From Heligmosomoides polygyrus polygyrus (taxonomy: Eukaryota > Nematoda > Chromadorea > Rhabditida > Heligmosomidae), in assembly GCA_947396885.1 (NCBI GenBank), contig OX377204.1, positions 6,944,001 through 7,008,000 of the forward strand: a DNA stretch of 64,000 nt, read 5' to 3'. The translations under genes were made by a program, and so were the position numbers. A model generated the notes under the pieces. That model had not been told where the DNA came from. It ran no database searches and saw only the letters and a program-made list of their open reading frames with translations. Shown here one piece after another: positions 1 through 13,484 of this stretch (its first letter is position 1; every line of letters begins with the position of its first letter).

Positions 1-248
1 AAGCCGATGGATAATCAGCGGACCAGACGATATCTGGAAGATTGAAGACCGCGTTAACTAAACAGACACGATCGCCAGTTACGAGCAGACAGCATCGGTA
101 GGAGAAAAGTGGGAGCTTTATAAACGGTAGTGAGACGCACTGTTTTGGTTCCAGGGAACGAATCGCTGCAAAGCAACTTCTATGCATTCGGGACCTGTTC
201 AACTAGAACTGCTACCGTGCCATCTCTCTTTCCTATACGGTCACATCT

Positions 249-1419
249 GACAAGGGAAGGATACTAGGTGACCATGAGACTTTGAGATGAGACGTATATC
301 GCTGGATTCGGCTTCAAACGCTGATTCCAAACATGTATTCCGTTTCTGCTGTGCGCATCTGTGAACGGAGCTATGAACCATTTTCAGCATGGCTCCCAGC
401 CCAATTAGCCTGAAAACTACGCTCCTGGCCGAGCAGTGGTGGCGCAGTGGTAGAGGGACAGCGTGGTTTATGGTTCGACTCCTCTGTGGTGCGGGATTTT
501 TGCACTTCCTACATAGATCTGCCACGATCAACAAATGCTCTCTATGTCAAATGGCGAAGTTTGGGCGAAACCGGTTACCGTGACCCCAAAACCCATACTT
601 ACAAGTGGGTGATCCTGCCGTAAATAACCCCGTTGGATGAATTTTTTTCGACACACGGGGTCGGCAAGGACAATGTTGCCGACCTATCTTCCAAACTATG
701 TTCTCACCAGCTGTTGTGTTGGCGTGTGTCGCTGATTTACACTCAATTTTCCGCCCCTAGATTCAGACCTTTTCACACGTATTCATGGTGCGCTGCAGGA
801 CACCTGCACAGTCACCCTGGGATGTTTTATACACCAATTCAATGTTATTCCCCTACTGACATCGTAGAGCACTGCTCTTACAGCGGCAGCACTGATGTAT
901 TTTATATCCACTGCGGTCATTGCCAACACCTGTTGTGTTTTGAACATTTCGTGGTGTTATTTCACAGTTGCTTGTGTAACGCATTGTTTGTTTTCTCGCC
1001 ATGTTTTTGGCAACTATTCATGATAAACTGTATCTTCGAGCCAGTATGAAGTCGTCAGTATGAAGATGAGTCCTTCCAGGAGACTTTTCCGTCGTGATTT
1101 GACAGAGAGAGCTTTGGTTGATCGTGGCAGATCTTTTTTAGAAAGTGCAAAAGTTTTACACCACAGGGGAGTCGAACCATAAACCACCCCGTCTCACTAC
1201 GCCGCTCCTTCACCCCCTGTTGCGCCACAACTGCTTGGCCAGCAGCGTAGTTTTCAGGCTACTTGAGCTGGGAGCCATGCTGAAGATGGTCCATAGCTCC
1301 GTTCACAGATGAGCACAGCAGAAACGGAACACATATTTGGAATCAGCGTTCGAAGCCGCATCTAGTGATATGCATACCATCTCAAAGTCCCATAGTCACC
1401 TAGTATCCTTTCCTTGTGT
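249..1419. repeat. Foldback element E1 with convergent tRNA-like arms
   Basis: The segments 249-543 and 1104-1419 are diverged inverted copies of each other, separated by about 560 bp. The left arm carries a tRNA-like A box (439-453, TGGCGCAGTGGTAGAG type) and B box (472-482, GGTTCGACTCC) on plus. The right arm carries the same boxes on minus (B at 1169-1179, A near 1217-1229), so both would direct Pol III inward. Two independent SINE insertions in opposite orientation are an alternative. The short open frames inside are not gene-like. Confidence 0.7.
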
Positions 1420-2320
1420 GAATGGCGTATTGAGAAATGAACTCACCTAAAAGAGATTGCTAATTTCAGGAGTAAGCCATAACTCTGTGAAAGAGACTAT
1501 TTATTTATTTATAACTGCACCTTAGTGCTCCCATAAACAGGGAAATGACAAACAAAGTGATCTTCCACAACACTGGTAACCTAACGAGGAGAACAACAAT
1601 GTAAAACGATCTAGTATCACTATGCCCTGAATTTCGATATTTTTAAGTGCTCTGCAGCATTCAGAAGCTCACATACAAGGAGCTAACCCAAGGAATGCAA
1701 TAAATCAAAATGAAAGTAATAAGTAATTTAATTTAATATAGTTTAAGCAGTTAACTAGGTCGAGATAAACCGGTGCAGAGGTCGGTTAGGTACTCGGAGA
1801 AGAATCACTCCCGAGCAGCCTATACGAAGGAAGCACCTAGGAGTCCGGTCTTAGATCCGGTCATACTTAGGCCTTCATTACGCTTTCATTCGATGCTGCT
1901 TCCATGGGAACTGAGTTAACTTAACCGACTAGCAATAAAACATGTCTGAAGGTAAAGACGCATGTGGTATAATGAAGAAAAGATATTATAAAGAAGTGAA
2001 TAACGAGTGAAAGTATAGGGTCTTAATAAGCTCTTCCGTACATACGCTCTGGATAGCTGCTACCAACTCAGGACAGGAAGGGTTTGACGGGCATAATGAC
2101 ACGGTTAACGTTTTGAGAATAAGAAACGCAAGAACAAAAAGAAAACATCAATTCAGAAAAACCAACTCTTGGACCATCCTAGTTCTGAACAGCCGATAAC
2201 ATCGGTAAAAAAAATCGTGAAGCAGGTATGAGACTCAGTTCTTGGACACGAATCGCGCCGTCACCACTGCAGGAGATTTTACACGTCCACATATGAAGCT
2301 TCTACCTCAGGTGTCTAAAA
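1420..2320. other. Unassigned intergenic DNA
   Basis: No coding exon, RNA gene or repeat end is visible here. Composition is ordinary and stops are frequent in all frames. Confidence 0.5.
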
Positions 2321-2665
2321 TCATGGAGAGCTTTTGCGATGCTATTCTGACCCTAGGATTAGGATGTCGGGCCCTGTGAGCGGAGTCCAGAACTACAGCT
2401 AGTTTTTCTGAGCGCTTTTTTAAATACCGGAGAAAGAGGTGCGAAAACATGTGTGCAACACTCATCAACCCCAATGAGATCCACAAAATGTGCCTCGGTG
2501 GTGCCGTCGGTGGGTGTGCGGCGTCATAGAGGCACACCGCCGGGCTTTTGAGTTTAAGTCGGCGTACTGCCGATGTTTTTGCACATATTAGCTTGTTGTT
2601 GTTATGCTTTCTCGTGATGGCAATAGTCAATTTTAGGCCGTCAATGCTTACAACAAAGCGAGGCT
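2321..2665 (+). repeat. Single arm of tRNA-like foldback/SINE family (E6)
   Basis: This matches 44430-44775 over most of its length, from the GAGCTTTTGCGATGCTATT block through the tRNA-like part (GCCTCGGTGG..., B-box-like GAGTTTAAGTC) to the terminal CAATGCTTACAACAAA block. The tRNA-like part lies at the 3' side of the unit rather than at its head, which is unusual for a tRNA-derived SINE. No inverted partner arm is found nearby, so it is either a half element or the basic monomer from which the foldbacks are built. Confidence 0.65.
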
Positions 2666-2996
2666 GTCTAGTTACGTCTTCATACTACTTTGCTGTGCTA
2701 CTTTTTCAACGATGCGCATATCTGCAACATATAATTTCTCTGGAAATAAAAGGTCTTATTGCTCTTCCGTTTTAGTCAGCAGCTATGGCACAAAACTACG
2801 AAACAAGGAAAACGTAGGCGCTTGTTACATCAGCAGCATCTTACAAGATCCAGTGAGGAACAATCTTTTCCATTTTTTCCAAGGTCCTATTTTCATTATA
2901 CTACCTTTGAAATACGGTGTGAAGGTGGAAAGTAGTCGAATGACAACACTCTCGGAAGAGAACGACATTTTTAGTATTTTTATAAAAATACAGCAT

Positions 2997-3050
2997 GGGG
3001 CCGGAATCATCAACGACTTACGTAACTTAACGGAGAATTGTAAGGGAAAA
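2997..3050 (+). repeat. One terminus of the GGGGCCGGATTCATCAACGA MITE family
   Basis: The sequence GGGGCCGGAATCATCAACGA followed by a CTTA...AACGGAGAA block matches the ends at 11619, 19762, 37545, 39756 and 45095. No second terminus is visible close by, so this is a relic or a solo end. Confidence 0.5.
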
Positions 3051-3084
3051 GCTTAGATAGCGCGGCTTATGAGCAGGGATGTGC

Positions 3085-3190
3085 GGAATCTCCGTTTCCG
3101 TGTTCCGAATTCCGGTTTCCGATCATTTTGGGCTGTTCCGTTCCGTTCCGTGTTCCGCCTGTTTTTGCGCCGGAAGGCGGAAACGGAAAT
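3085..3190. repeat. TTCCG-rich low-complexity tract
   Basis: Imperfect reiterations of GTTCCG/TTTCCG run over about 100 bp, including three GTTCC units in tandem near 3133-3150. No coding potential is inferred. Confidence 0.6.
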
Positions 3191-3627
3191 GGGCACTGTA
3201 CCACACTAGTTTTCTATTGAACACAATAAGCGTAACAGTTAAAAAGATTTCTCCATCATATAGTTGTGTGAGAAATACTGTTTGACTACTGTAGTATTAA
3301 TAATCTTGAAATTGGTTAGACTACAAAAAACACTCAAAAATGGCAACGGCTGAGTTCAGGGCAAAATTATAGGGCCAGCAAAGGCTATGTATGCATTGTA
3401 TGCTAGGAAAATGCGCCTAACATATGAATGATCATAAAATTCTTGATCTATTAGTTACCAATAGCTGCAAAAACTTAGTAAGCACACGGCGCTGTATCAT
3501 GAAACAAAGAGTTCAATGAAGGTTGGGGCATGCGTTTTGTGCTTGAAGATTACATCAGTGTTCCTGACCAAAGGTGTTCAAAATTCAAATCAGTTTCTTT
3601 AAGCCTCAGGTGGCTGGTATCAAGGTT

Positions 3628-3899
3628 GTAGGCTGTCACAACGATGTTTTGTGGCGATCAAAACTTCTAGCGCCAGGCGGGACTCGAACCGGCACCTCCC
3701 TCTAACCGGGCGGGAATGCTCTACGCCTTTACACCACCGACGCCGTTTGATCGGACGCAACATCCACACCTTGTGGGACCGATCAGCACTCACCCTTATA
3801 CCGGGATCATCCCGAGGTGTGGATGTTGTGTTAGAGGGAGGTGCGGGTTCGAACCCGCCTGGCGCTAGAAGTTTTGATCTCAACAAAACAACGTTGTGA
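3628..3899. repeat. Short foldback with tRNA-like arms (family T)
   Basis: The left arm (3628-about 3750) and right arm (about 3820-3899) are inverted copies. On minus the left arm reads as a tRNA-like sequence: a 7-bp acceptor pairing (GGCGCCG type with TGGCGCT in the family), an A box, and a T arm GCGGG-TTCGAGT-CCCGC type. The anticodon loop is 11 nt rather than 7, so this is not a functional tRNA. Further copies lie at 17300-17415, 47449-47560 and 47725-47832. Confidence 0.7.
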
Positions 3900-4518
3900 C
3901 AAAGGTGTTCAATTTTTAATTTCGTTAGGTGTGATATTCATCCATATAGAGTTATGCAATTCATTTTTTAATGAAACATCACGAATATCTACCATGAGCT
4001 GTTATTTTGAGTGACTATGGTGACTTATTGAATTCTGACACAAATCTATTGCTTCGAGAACCATGTAGGAACTGTCTCGCTGTGTCACCTTGGTGGGTAG
4101 GATTTCTAGGCTGGCACAGACTGAATATTCCTGTGGAAGACTCACCATGACTATTCAGTCATCCAGTTATCATCTCAGATCCTAGAATGAATTCTGAGTA
4201 CTAGTTTTGGTGATGACAATGTAACTGCTAATGTAGGATATGCAGATATCTGCAGTCACCACGTCATCTATGACCCCATTGGTTTCTAAAAGTGTTGAGA
4301 GGAATCTCTTTCCTGATCGGAAAATGATCTAGGTGGCTACTCCAGTTTTAGACTTCATCCGAGTCAGTTTTTTTTTAAATGCGGGCCTGTAAGTAACCTT
4401 AAGTGAATAAGTCGGTCAAGTTTACCGTTTAAAAATATCAGCATCAAAAATCGCTTTCACCGGCCTAACTTCGGATAAACAGCTCTTACGCTATCAATCA
4501 AACAAATAAAGCAATGTT
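3900..4518. other. Unassigned intergenic DNA
   Basis: I see no supported gene or repeat end in this stretch. Confidence 0.5.
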
Positions 4519-4811
4519 AGACGTGTGGGCGCGTGTAGCCCAGTCAGAAGAGGTGCCGACTGTCGCGTGCACCCGATACCAGGTTCCTGGTTCGGATTTC
4601 CCGCCCCGGCTATCCAAGCCTTCCGTCTCTCCGGAGGTCGATGAATTGTACCAAACTTTTCTGAGAAGGATAAAGCGCTGATTTTTTCATCGGTTGGCTA
4701 CCACCGGTCGTTGCTTGGCCAAATGTGCGTTTGAATCGCCTCCACAAGACACCGTAGAAGTCGAAAGCATGGCCTACCTCAAAAGCGATTGAGTAACGCC
4801 TTCCTTTATCC
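4519..4811 (+). repeat. tRNA-derived SINE with CCTTTATCC tail
   Basis: The head has an A box (GTGTAGCCCAGTCAGAAGAGG) and B box (CTGGTTCGGATTTCCC). It is followed by a body shared with other copies (CAAGCCTTCC..., AGACTTGTCTGGGAAGGATA, CAAATACGCATTCAAATCG type) and ends near TCCTTTATCC. The same family is seen at 9062, 25322, 31700, 53140, 54766, 57625, 59770 and 62247. It is a non-coding Pol III retroposon. Confidence 0.8.
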
Positions 4812-5227
4812 GTTATAAAGTGTGCATTTTGACCTTGATTATGTATTTTATCACTGTATTTTTGCCTAAAAAAGAGTGCATTTTCGCTTTGAATATACAA
4901 TTTTTGCCTGAAAAAATTGGTGTAAGGTGAAAAGTTTCTGATTTGAAGAAAGGTAGAGATCTAGTAGAATTCTGGTTGAAAGATCAAAACTGACAATTTA
5001 TTTTACAACACTTGTGACCACAGGCGCACTGATATGGCTAGGCTTTCAGGGGCTATTTCTTCATCTTGTCCATGAGAGCCGCTGGCACAGGTGCCAGTGT
5101 TTGGGGTTGACCGGAGCAGTGTCGAACATACTGCTTGTCGTATGGCTGCAATAGAACATCTATAGACCTCATGTTGGGAACGTCCTAGAGTTTATGCCTC
5201 CTGTCTATAGTTGTCCTCTAATGACCT

Positions 5228-5400
5228 GTTCGAGACATTCGAAAAGACATTTTTCATTCGAATTTGAGTACTAAAAAAATCGCGTTTTTTGAATCTGTTC
5301 GGTTTCGAATATTAAGAAAACCTTTTCGAAAGTATTCGAATTCGAATTTTTGAATTTTTGAGCATTCGAGGTCATTCGAATAGTCGAAAAAATTTCGAGA
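5228..5400. repeat. TTCGAA-rich low-complexity block
   Basis: The block is packed with ATTCGAA, TTCGAATT and TTCGAAA words, several of them palindromic. A longer block of the same type lies at 63140-63560. No repeat boundaries or coding function are visible. Confidence 0.6.
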
Positions 5401-7295
<1,895 letters not shown>

Positions 7296-8540
7296 AATCA
7301 CCTGTATCACCTGTCGTCCCGTTGATCATCGACTTGCTCGAGCGGGCGCCAGCAGCGTCTCCATTCGTCCCTGTCGCGTGCCAGAGTGCTTCAATGGATC
7401 CTCCTCGCTCGAGGGACACGAAGAGCGTCATAGCGGTCGTTCAGGGCTTTCACGAAGAAGTCCGTCCAACGCGTTGGAGGGCGTCTTGGCGTTCTCTTGA
7501 CATCCCGCGGAATCCAGTCGGTAACGGCTCTCGTCCAGCGATGTTCTGCGAAGTGCGTTACGTGGCCGGCCACCTAATTTTCGACAACTTGGCCCACGCG
7601 ACAGCGTCTTTGATCTTCGAATGTCGACGAAGCTAGGAACTCCGGAGGCCATCTCTCACTTGCATGAGTGGTGTCACTCCGAGCATCGTCTTCTCGATTC
7701 CACGCTGCGCGACGCTGATCGCGTGTTCATCCTGCTTTCGTATAGCCCAAGTCTCTGAGGCGTATGTTAGGGCAGGAAGAACAGTGGAGTCAAATAGGTG
7801 GGCACGGAGTCGGACGTTCTTCGTTTCTTCACGACTTCCTCAACGCTCTTGAAACTAGTTTCCTCCTGCTCAGCTCTGGTGCTGGGTCGTTGGCCATGTT
7901 GACTTCGCGACCCAGATACACATAGCTGGAGCATTCGGAGATGTTCGTTCCGTGTTCGAGAGTGACGCATCAGAAACTTGTCCGTTCCTCATGAACATCG
8001 TCTTCGTAAGATTCAGCTGCAGTCCAACGTTCCCACATACACGATCGAAGTCGGCCAGCATTCCCTCCGCCTGACTTATGCTCGATGTTATGAGCACGAT
8101 GTGGTCAGCGAAGCGCAGATGGTGCAGCTGTCGGCCGTCGACCTTCACTACCATTCTAGTTCGCGCATGACGTTTTCGAGGGTGGCGCTGAAGAGATTCG
8201 GGAATATGGTATCCATTTGCCGAACCCCTCTCTTCACGTCGATGAGGACGTCGTTGTAGAATGGTGAGATCTTGGTCGTGAATCCACTGTACAGCTCTCA
8301 AAGTACTTTGATGTACTGAGTAGGAACGCCCTGCCCTGAGTGAGCAGGGCTTCGACGACCGCTTCAGTTCCGACAGAGTCGAATGTCTTCTTCAGATCGA
8401 GGAACGTAAGGCACAGCGGCAGCTTGTACTCTCGCGACACTTCGATGAGCTTCGTAATGGCGTGAATGTGGTCGATCGTGCTGAATACTCTCCGAAATCC
8501 TGCTTGTTCGCATGGCTGTCCTTCGTCCAGTACCGCTCAT
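7296..8540 (-). mobile_element. RTE-clade LINE fragment, 5'-truncated (copy A)
   Basis: On minus this encodes the palm to C-terminus of an RTE-type reverse transcriptase: FLDLKKTFDSV (motif A), LRFADHIVLITSS (motif C), then a conserved C-terminal domain ([38 protein letters not shown]) ending with a stop at 7307-7309. The 3' end is a short TCACCTGTA repeat tail (7296-7318), typical of RTE elements. Several frameshifts are present, and the catalytic pair FADD reads FADH, so it cannot be active. Copies B and C lie at 45487 and 51061. Confidence 0.9.
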
Positions 8541-9061
8541 GGCCTGTTACAGAAGCGGATTTGAAGGTTGAAGAGTTAGCTGTTAGGAGAGAAGTATCGG
8601 GACCACATCTGCATTAGTTCCGGCCCTCCTTCGCGTAAGCCGAGGCAACAAAAAAAAGTTCCCAGATGCGTGCAGCGGGTAAGGTACATGCACCGCATCC
8701 CGAAGTCAAGTTCGGAACTAGAGCGAATTTGATCACTGTATTTCTCCCCTTTTACACGCTATCGATGTCTCTTCCCAAAACTGCGGGATTCACGAGAAGG
8801 GATGTCGGCAATTAATTAAAGTGCTCAATCTGTTTTCAGAAGCTTATTGAGAAAAAGCTGAGGTGATACACTATCGCAGTGAAAATAATTTTGTACACAC
8901 TTTCTGACATATGAAGTACTAGTTCTGATGCAAGTGTAGGTAGAAGTCCATCCTCCTTCAGAGGCTACACCTTTGTTACCAAATCTGGCAGATTTCCGCA
9001 GACATAATATGTCAGTAATTGTGCTAAAAATTTTCGTTTAAGAAGATAGAGGATATAAGAT
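8541..9061. other. Unassigned intergenic DNA
   Basis: Nothing recognisable beyond short chance frames. Confidence 0.45.
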
Positions 9062-9345
9062 GGCGTTACTCACTTTTGGGACGTGCTATGCATCCCACTT
9101 CTTCTGGATGTCGTGGGAGCGGCTCGAATGCATGTTTGGCTTATCTTACATAATGACTTGCGGTGGTCAACCAATAGAAAAGTCAGTGTTTTATCCTTTC
9201 CAGACAAGTCTGGCACCAATTTAGAGATCCCGAAAACATAGAAGGCTTAGCTGATCTGTGTGCGAGATAAGAACCATGAACTTGGTATCGGGTGCACGCG
9301 AACACGGCTGCCAACGGTTGCACCGGATCTATCCTAGTCCGGGGA
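9062..9345 (-). repeat. tRNA-derived SINE, minus orientation
   Basis: This is the reverse complement of the family at 4519 and 54766: the body AGACAAGTCTGGCACCAATT, a CTTGCGGTGG block, and the head near GGTATCGGGTGCACGCG. It is diverged, and the B box is poorly kept. Confidence 0.7.
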
Positions 9346-10271
9346 GCACATAACTAAAAAGTATTATAGAGTGTGAGAAATTCACTCAAGACTTACAGAG
9401 CGGCTCAACAACAACACAGGACCTAAACAAGAAAAGTCACAAAGAAAAAACGAAAAAATTACATTTGTTACGGTTGTAAGAAGGCAAAGTTGTGTGCCCT
9501 CCTCACCATATTAGATCCTGGTTATAACATGTCAAGCGACGGTCAGCCCGCGGCATGACTCTACTCCGTCGCTCTTTGCCCACCGAGACGGTTGTAAACC
9601 GCGGCGATTTTTTGTTCGTCCGTTTTTGTTTTTTTAGGTTAGGTTTCGTTCTTTAAGAGCCGCTCGGTAAGCATTAATTCATTTTGCTGCCTAGTTTTTT
9701 AGTTATGTGGACCCTCTGACTAGGATAGATCCGTCGCACCTCCTCTGATTGCGCTCCAGGCGCTTCATTAAATTAAGACATCAGAAATATTCTCCGAATG
9801 TTACAAAGAAAAGAGAATGTGTATCATTCATTCTAGACTTCCCTCCTATATGGTTCCTTTTGAAAGAAAATTCATTAATCAAGTTCGTTAAAAATTCGGT
9901 AGTCCGATCTATCCTTGTCCGAAAGAGACACCGCTTGAAATGAGAAACAGCACTAACAGCGTGCTCTACACTAGGAAACTACATAGAAACGTTCTAATGT
10001 ATTTCAGTTCGGTGTGCAGCCTCTGCTAAAGGCTCACCTTCAATTAAACCACCAAAATGGCTGCGAGAGGTCTCTTCCACCCCCCCCCCCCCAACAGAAT
10101 AGATCCATTACTGTATTTCCGAACGCTGCACAGAAAGACATACCTGAGGCCTGCGTGTGAAGACGTGTGGAGGACGTGGATAAAATCAGTGTAGCATCAC
10201 AAGTCCCATGATGTTAACGTGTGAAAATGTGTGCAAGATTCCCCAAATTCACTTGGAGTCTAAACCGACTA
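9346..10271. other. Unassigned DNA with a poly-C run
   Basis: A C homopolymer of 13-14 bases lies at 10079-10092. No gene or element boundary is seen. Confidence 0.45.
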
Positions 10272-11595
10272 ACCAGGATACTATCTCAACGGTAGGTCGG
10301 AACGGCGCAAGTGTTGTATATGGGCAGAACTGCCTCTCTCTGGGTAGTAACAAACTGCAGGTATCTCGACCCCAATACAACTCTGCGCTGAGTTAGGGGC
10401 GACGGAAGTCGCGAGTTGGCGCCCTGTTGATTCACGTGCTCCAGAGCTGACGGGCGCGGGCGGGATGAGAGCTCGTATCGTGGCTAAGCGCAGTGCTCAG
10501 GTGGCGCAGTAGGGAAGAGCTCGGGTTCGTAAACGCGGGGTCGGGGGTTTGGATCCTGCAGACTGCGTTTGTTTTGCACTTTTGCAAAATCCATGTTCAT
10601 CATATAGGTAATCCACCTAGGGGTATTATAGTGTGTTATAGAGCACGTTTACATATAACATATGCTCCAAACTACAGATTAGCTAAAACGTTCACTTCTG
10701 TGTGTCACTTATTTTAAGCCTATTTTGTGTGAAGCTATAGTTATGTAATGATAGATATTTGGTGGCACTAGTAAAAAGTTCCGACTCCACCGACAAGACT
10801 TCGGTCAAAAAAAATTTTTTTTTGCAGAAACTTTGTCTAGGGGGGTTATTTGGGGTGCTGATCACGAATCTGACATCCGTTTTTCACGATGCGGTCGGAG
10901 ACCACCCATACCGTAAACAAGGGTGGTCCAGGCGGGGTCACCGATTTCGCTGAAACTTCGTCTAGGGTTATTTGGGGTGCTGATCACGAATCTGACATTC
11001 GTTTTTCACGATTCGGCTGAATAATATAGATACGGGAAGGCACAGGATTACATTCTTAAAGTTTCTGCCGATGACGGCAGGTAGAGACAGAATCGTGAAA
11101 AACGGATGTCAGATTCGTGATCAGCACCCCAAATAACCCCCTAGACAAAGTTTCAGCGAAATCGGTGACCCTGCCTGGACTAGCCTTGTTAACTGTATGG
11201 GTGGTATGTTATATGTAAACATGCTTTATATCACACTATAGTACCCCTAGGTGGATTACTTATATGATAAACATGGATTTTGCAAAAGTGCAAAACAAAC
11301 GCAGTCTGCAGGATCCAAACCCCCGACCCCGCGTTTATAAGCCCGAGCTCTCCCCTACTACGTCACCTGAGCACTGCGCTTAGCCGCGATACGAGTCCTC
11401 ATCCCGCGCGCGCCCGTCAGCTGTGGAGCACGTGAATCAACAGGGCGCCAACCCGCGACTTCCGTCGCCCCTAACTCTGCGCAGAGTTGTATTGGGGTCG
11501 AGATACCTGCAGTTTGTTACTACCCAGAGAGAGGCGGTTCTGCCCATATACAACACTTGCGCCGTTCCGACCTACCGTTGAGATGGTATCCTGGT
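10272..11595. repeat. Foldback element E2 with convergent tRNA-like arms and conserved core
   Basis: The arms 10272-10668 and 11203-11595 are near-perfect inverted repeats of about 395 bp. In the left arm an A box (10500-10517, GGTGGCGCAGTAGGG) and B box (10540-10556, GTCGGGGGTTTGGATCC) read toward the centre, and the right arm mirrors this. The loop contains the conserved core block three times: 10827-10890 and 10935-11012 on plus, and 11091-11170 on minus. Each includes GGGGTGCTGATCACGAATCT or its complement. High arm identity suggests recent origin or gene conversion. I see no coding capacity. Confidence 0.9.
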
Positions 11596-11618
11596 AAGAC
11601 GTCCTTCAAAGACAACCA

Positions 11619-11793
11619 GGGGCGGGATTTTTCAACGACTTAGAGCAATTTAGCAGAGAAAATAGAACAGAAATCCCTGATAGCGAGGATTATCTACAAA
11701 AAACATTGCACCCTATTGCTTAATAAGCCGCTATCAGGGATTCCGGATGTATTTTCTCCGTTAAATTGCTGTAAGTCGTTGATAAATCCGGCC
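11619..11793. mobile_element. MITE, GGGGCCGGATT family
   Basis: This is a 175-bp element with about 65-bp imperfect terminal inverted repeats. The left end begins GGGGCGGGATTTTTCAACGA; the right end reads TCGTTGATAAATCCGGCC. Internal arms share ATCCCTGATAGCG and CGCTATCAGGGAT. The terminus family is also seen at 2997, 19762, 37545, 39756 and 45095. Confidence 0.75.
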
Positions 11794-12972
11794 TTCGCTC
11801 CCTACTGGTCGCTGTCGGTTCTCCACACTCTAAGTTTCCCTTCTACTCTTACCCCTTTAGTGGTGTTTTCATGCTAATGGTACGAAGTCGGCAGTACGGA
11901 TTCTGAATCTGGACGCTCAGAAACGCGCGTATATGTTGTTGTGTTAAGCAGTAAAGGACTACGTTTTTCCTGCTGCAGCATGATCCACGTTTAGGGAATT
12001 TTTCTAGTGCTGTAGATGATGAGGTGTATCTCACTTAGGTTAGATCACTCGAGCGCCCTCGCTGTGAATGATACGGCGTATCTCACTTGGTTAGATCAAT
12101 CGACTGTCAGACTCTTTTATATACAGGTGTTCCAAAAGTTCTGTTCAAATTCACTTGCAAACGCGATATTACAAGATATCTTATCACGACTATCGTTATC
12201 AAAGAAATTGATGACCTACAATTCTAAGCCGCACACGCAGTCTCATTTCAGCGTGTTCTTTGAGCGTAGGTTTCTTTTCTGGGGTTATACACTGCAATTA
12301 TTCTATGTGCCCTATGAGGTTCATGGGGAAGTCTGAGGCAGCGCGGGGTGGGACGCGGATGCGGCGCGGTATTAACGAACGCCCATTAACTTTAATGACA
12401 ATGGGCGGAAGCAACACCAGCTGCTAGGGCTCAAATGGGTGGTAGTTCAAGATAAGGGGCTTAATATTTCGAGACCGCAGAAGCCTAAAAATAAGACGTG
12501 TCCCATGCTGTAAAACAAGGAATATCTGGTCTTTCGCGAATACTCCTTCTTTTTGAGAAATGTCAGCGCGTCCTCTACCGTCATCGTCAGCGAGAAGAGA
12601 TCGATGATGATCGGATCCGGACGTTAGATACCCCTTGGCGAGAGTGAGGTCGAACGAATGCGTGGGTGACAGAACACACCCGTTCTGATGCGTTTTAACA
12701 ATTATCTCTCATTGATTATCATGCTTTCATCAAATGCTTTCCACACAATTATCACCGTGCGCACCTTTAGCTCTCCGCCTTAAAATCGAAACTATGCTTG
12801 GTTCAATCCCAATGTGGGGGGGGCACTCCATGCTCACGACCAAGCACTACATAGGATGAATACTTGCCACATAACATACCTAGCTGAACCCCAACTGTGG
12901 CTATTGCAGTTTTCTTCCTGAAATAAAGAGGAAATTTAGACGAAAAAACGTCGGACGAAAAGACAAAAAAGG
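11794..12972. other. Unassigned DNA with relic satellite motifs
   Basis: The stretch 11880-12090 has words shared with the composite satellite (ATCTGGACGCTCAGAAACGC, CTGCTGCAGCA, GTATCTCACTT), also present at 15400-15600 and 18100-18230. The rest is unassigned. Confidence 0.4.
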
Positions 12973-13118
12973 CGCGTCGACAGGTTCACCGTGGCGATAC
13001 GTACAGGGGTAGCCGTACAGTGGCCGTGGGTCGATACGTGGAACCCGCAGGCGTGGGTCGATAAATGGAGTCCGCGGACATCCCTGTAAGTATCGCCACG
13101 GTAAACCAGTCGACACGC
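12973..13118. repeat. Small foldback element
   Basis: The inverted arms GCGTCGACAGGTTCACCGTG and its diverged complement near 13090-13118 enclose about 70 bp with further CGTGGGTCGATA repeats. It is probably a MITE; no target duplication is resolved. Confidence 0.6.
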
Positions 13119-13317
13119 ACACATGCGTTCCGGTCCGAGGCTGCCGTGTCCCCCCCCCCCCCATTGGAATCGAACCCTATGCTTTCTCCCCTCAGTACTC
13201 AAACACAAGAACGAGGTGAAACGGCGTTTTCCACATGTGAACGAGTTTATACCCGTTAAGTTGGCGCGTGACGTAGCGTTTGTTTTCGATCCTTTTCGTT
13301 ACAACTTGCTTTACACG

Positions 13318-13484
13318 TAAGGCGGGAGTTATACTCCCGCGGGAGCATCCGCGGGACGTCCGCGGATTGAAAATGCATCGCGAACGGCGGGCGTGGCGGG
13401 CCGCGACGAGTGGCCCGGCGCGGGGTCCCGGCGCGATTTCCGCCCATCCGCGGATGCTCCCGCGGGAGTATAATATAGGCCTAA
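13318..13484. mobile_element. GC-rich PIF/Harbinger-like MITE
   Basis: The element is flanked by TAA on both sides. Its arms contain ATACTCCCGCGGGAGCATCC and the complement, and the interior is very GC-rich. Related elements at 25571 and 48838 share the outer GGCC...GTTATAC ends and TTA flanks. A TWA target duplication with GGCC-type ends is known for PIF/Harbinger; the assignment is inferred from that. Confidence 0.7.

Noticed and set aside
439..482. Functional tRNA gene
   Set aside because: A and B boxes are present but no cloverleaf with a 7-nt anticodon loop forms; the sequence is part of a repeat family.
633..1049. 138-codon open frame as a gene
   Set aside because: Lies in the loop of foldback E1, no motif, no splice sites, Cys/His/Phe-rich composition of a chance frame.
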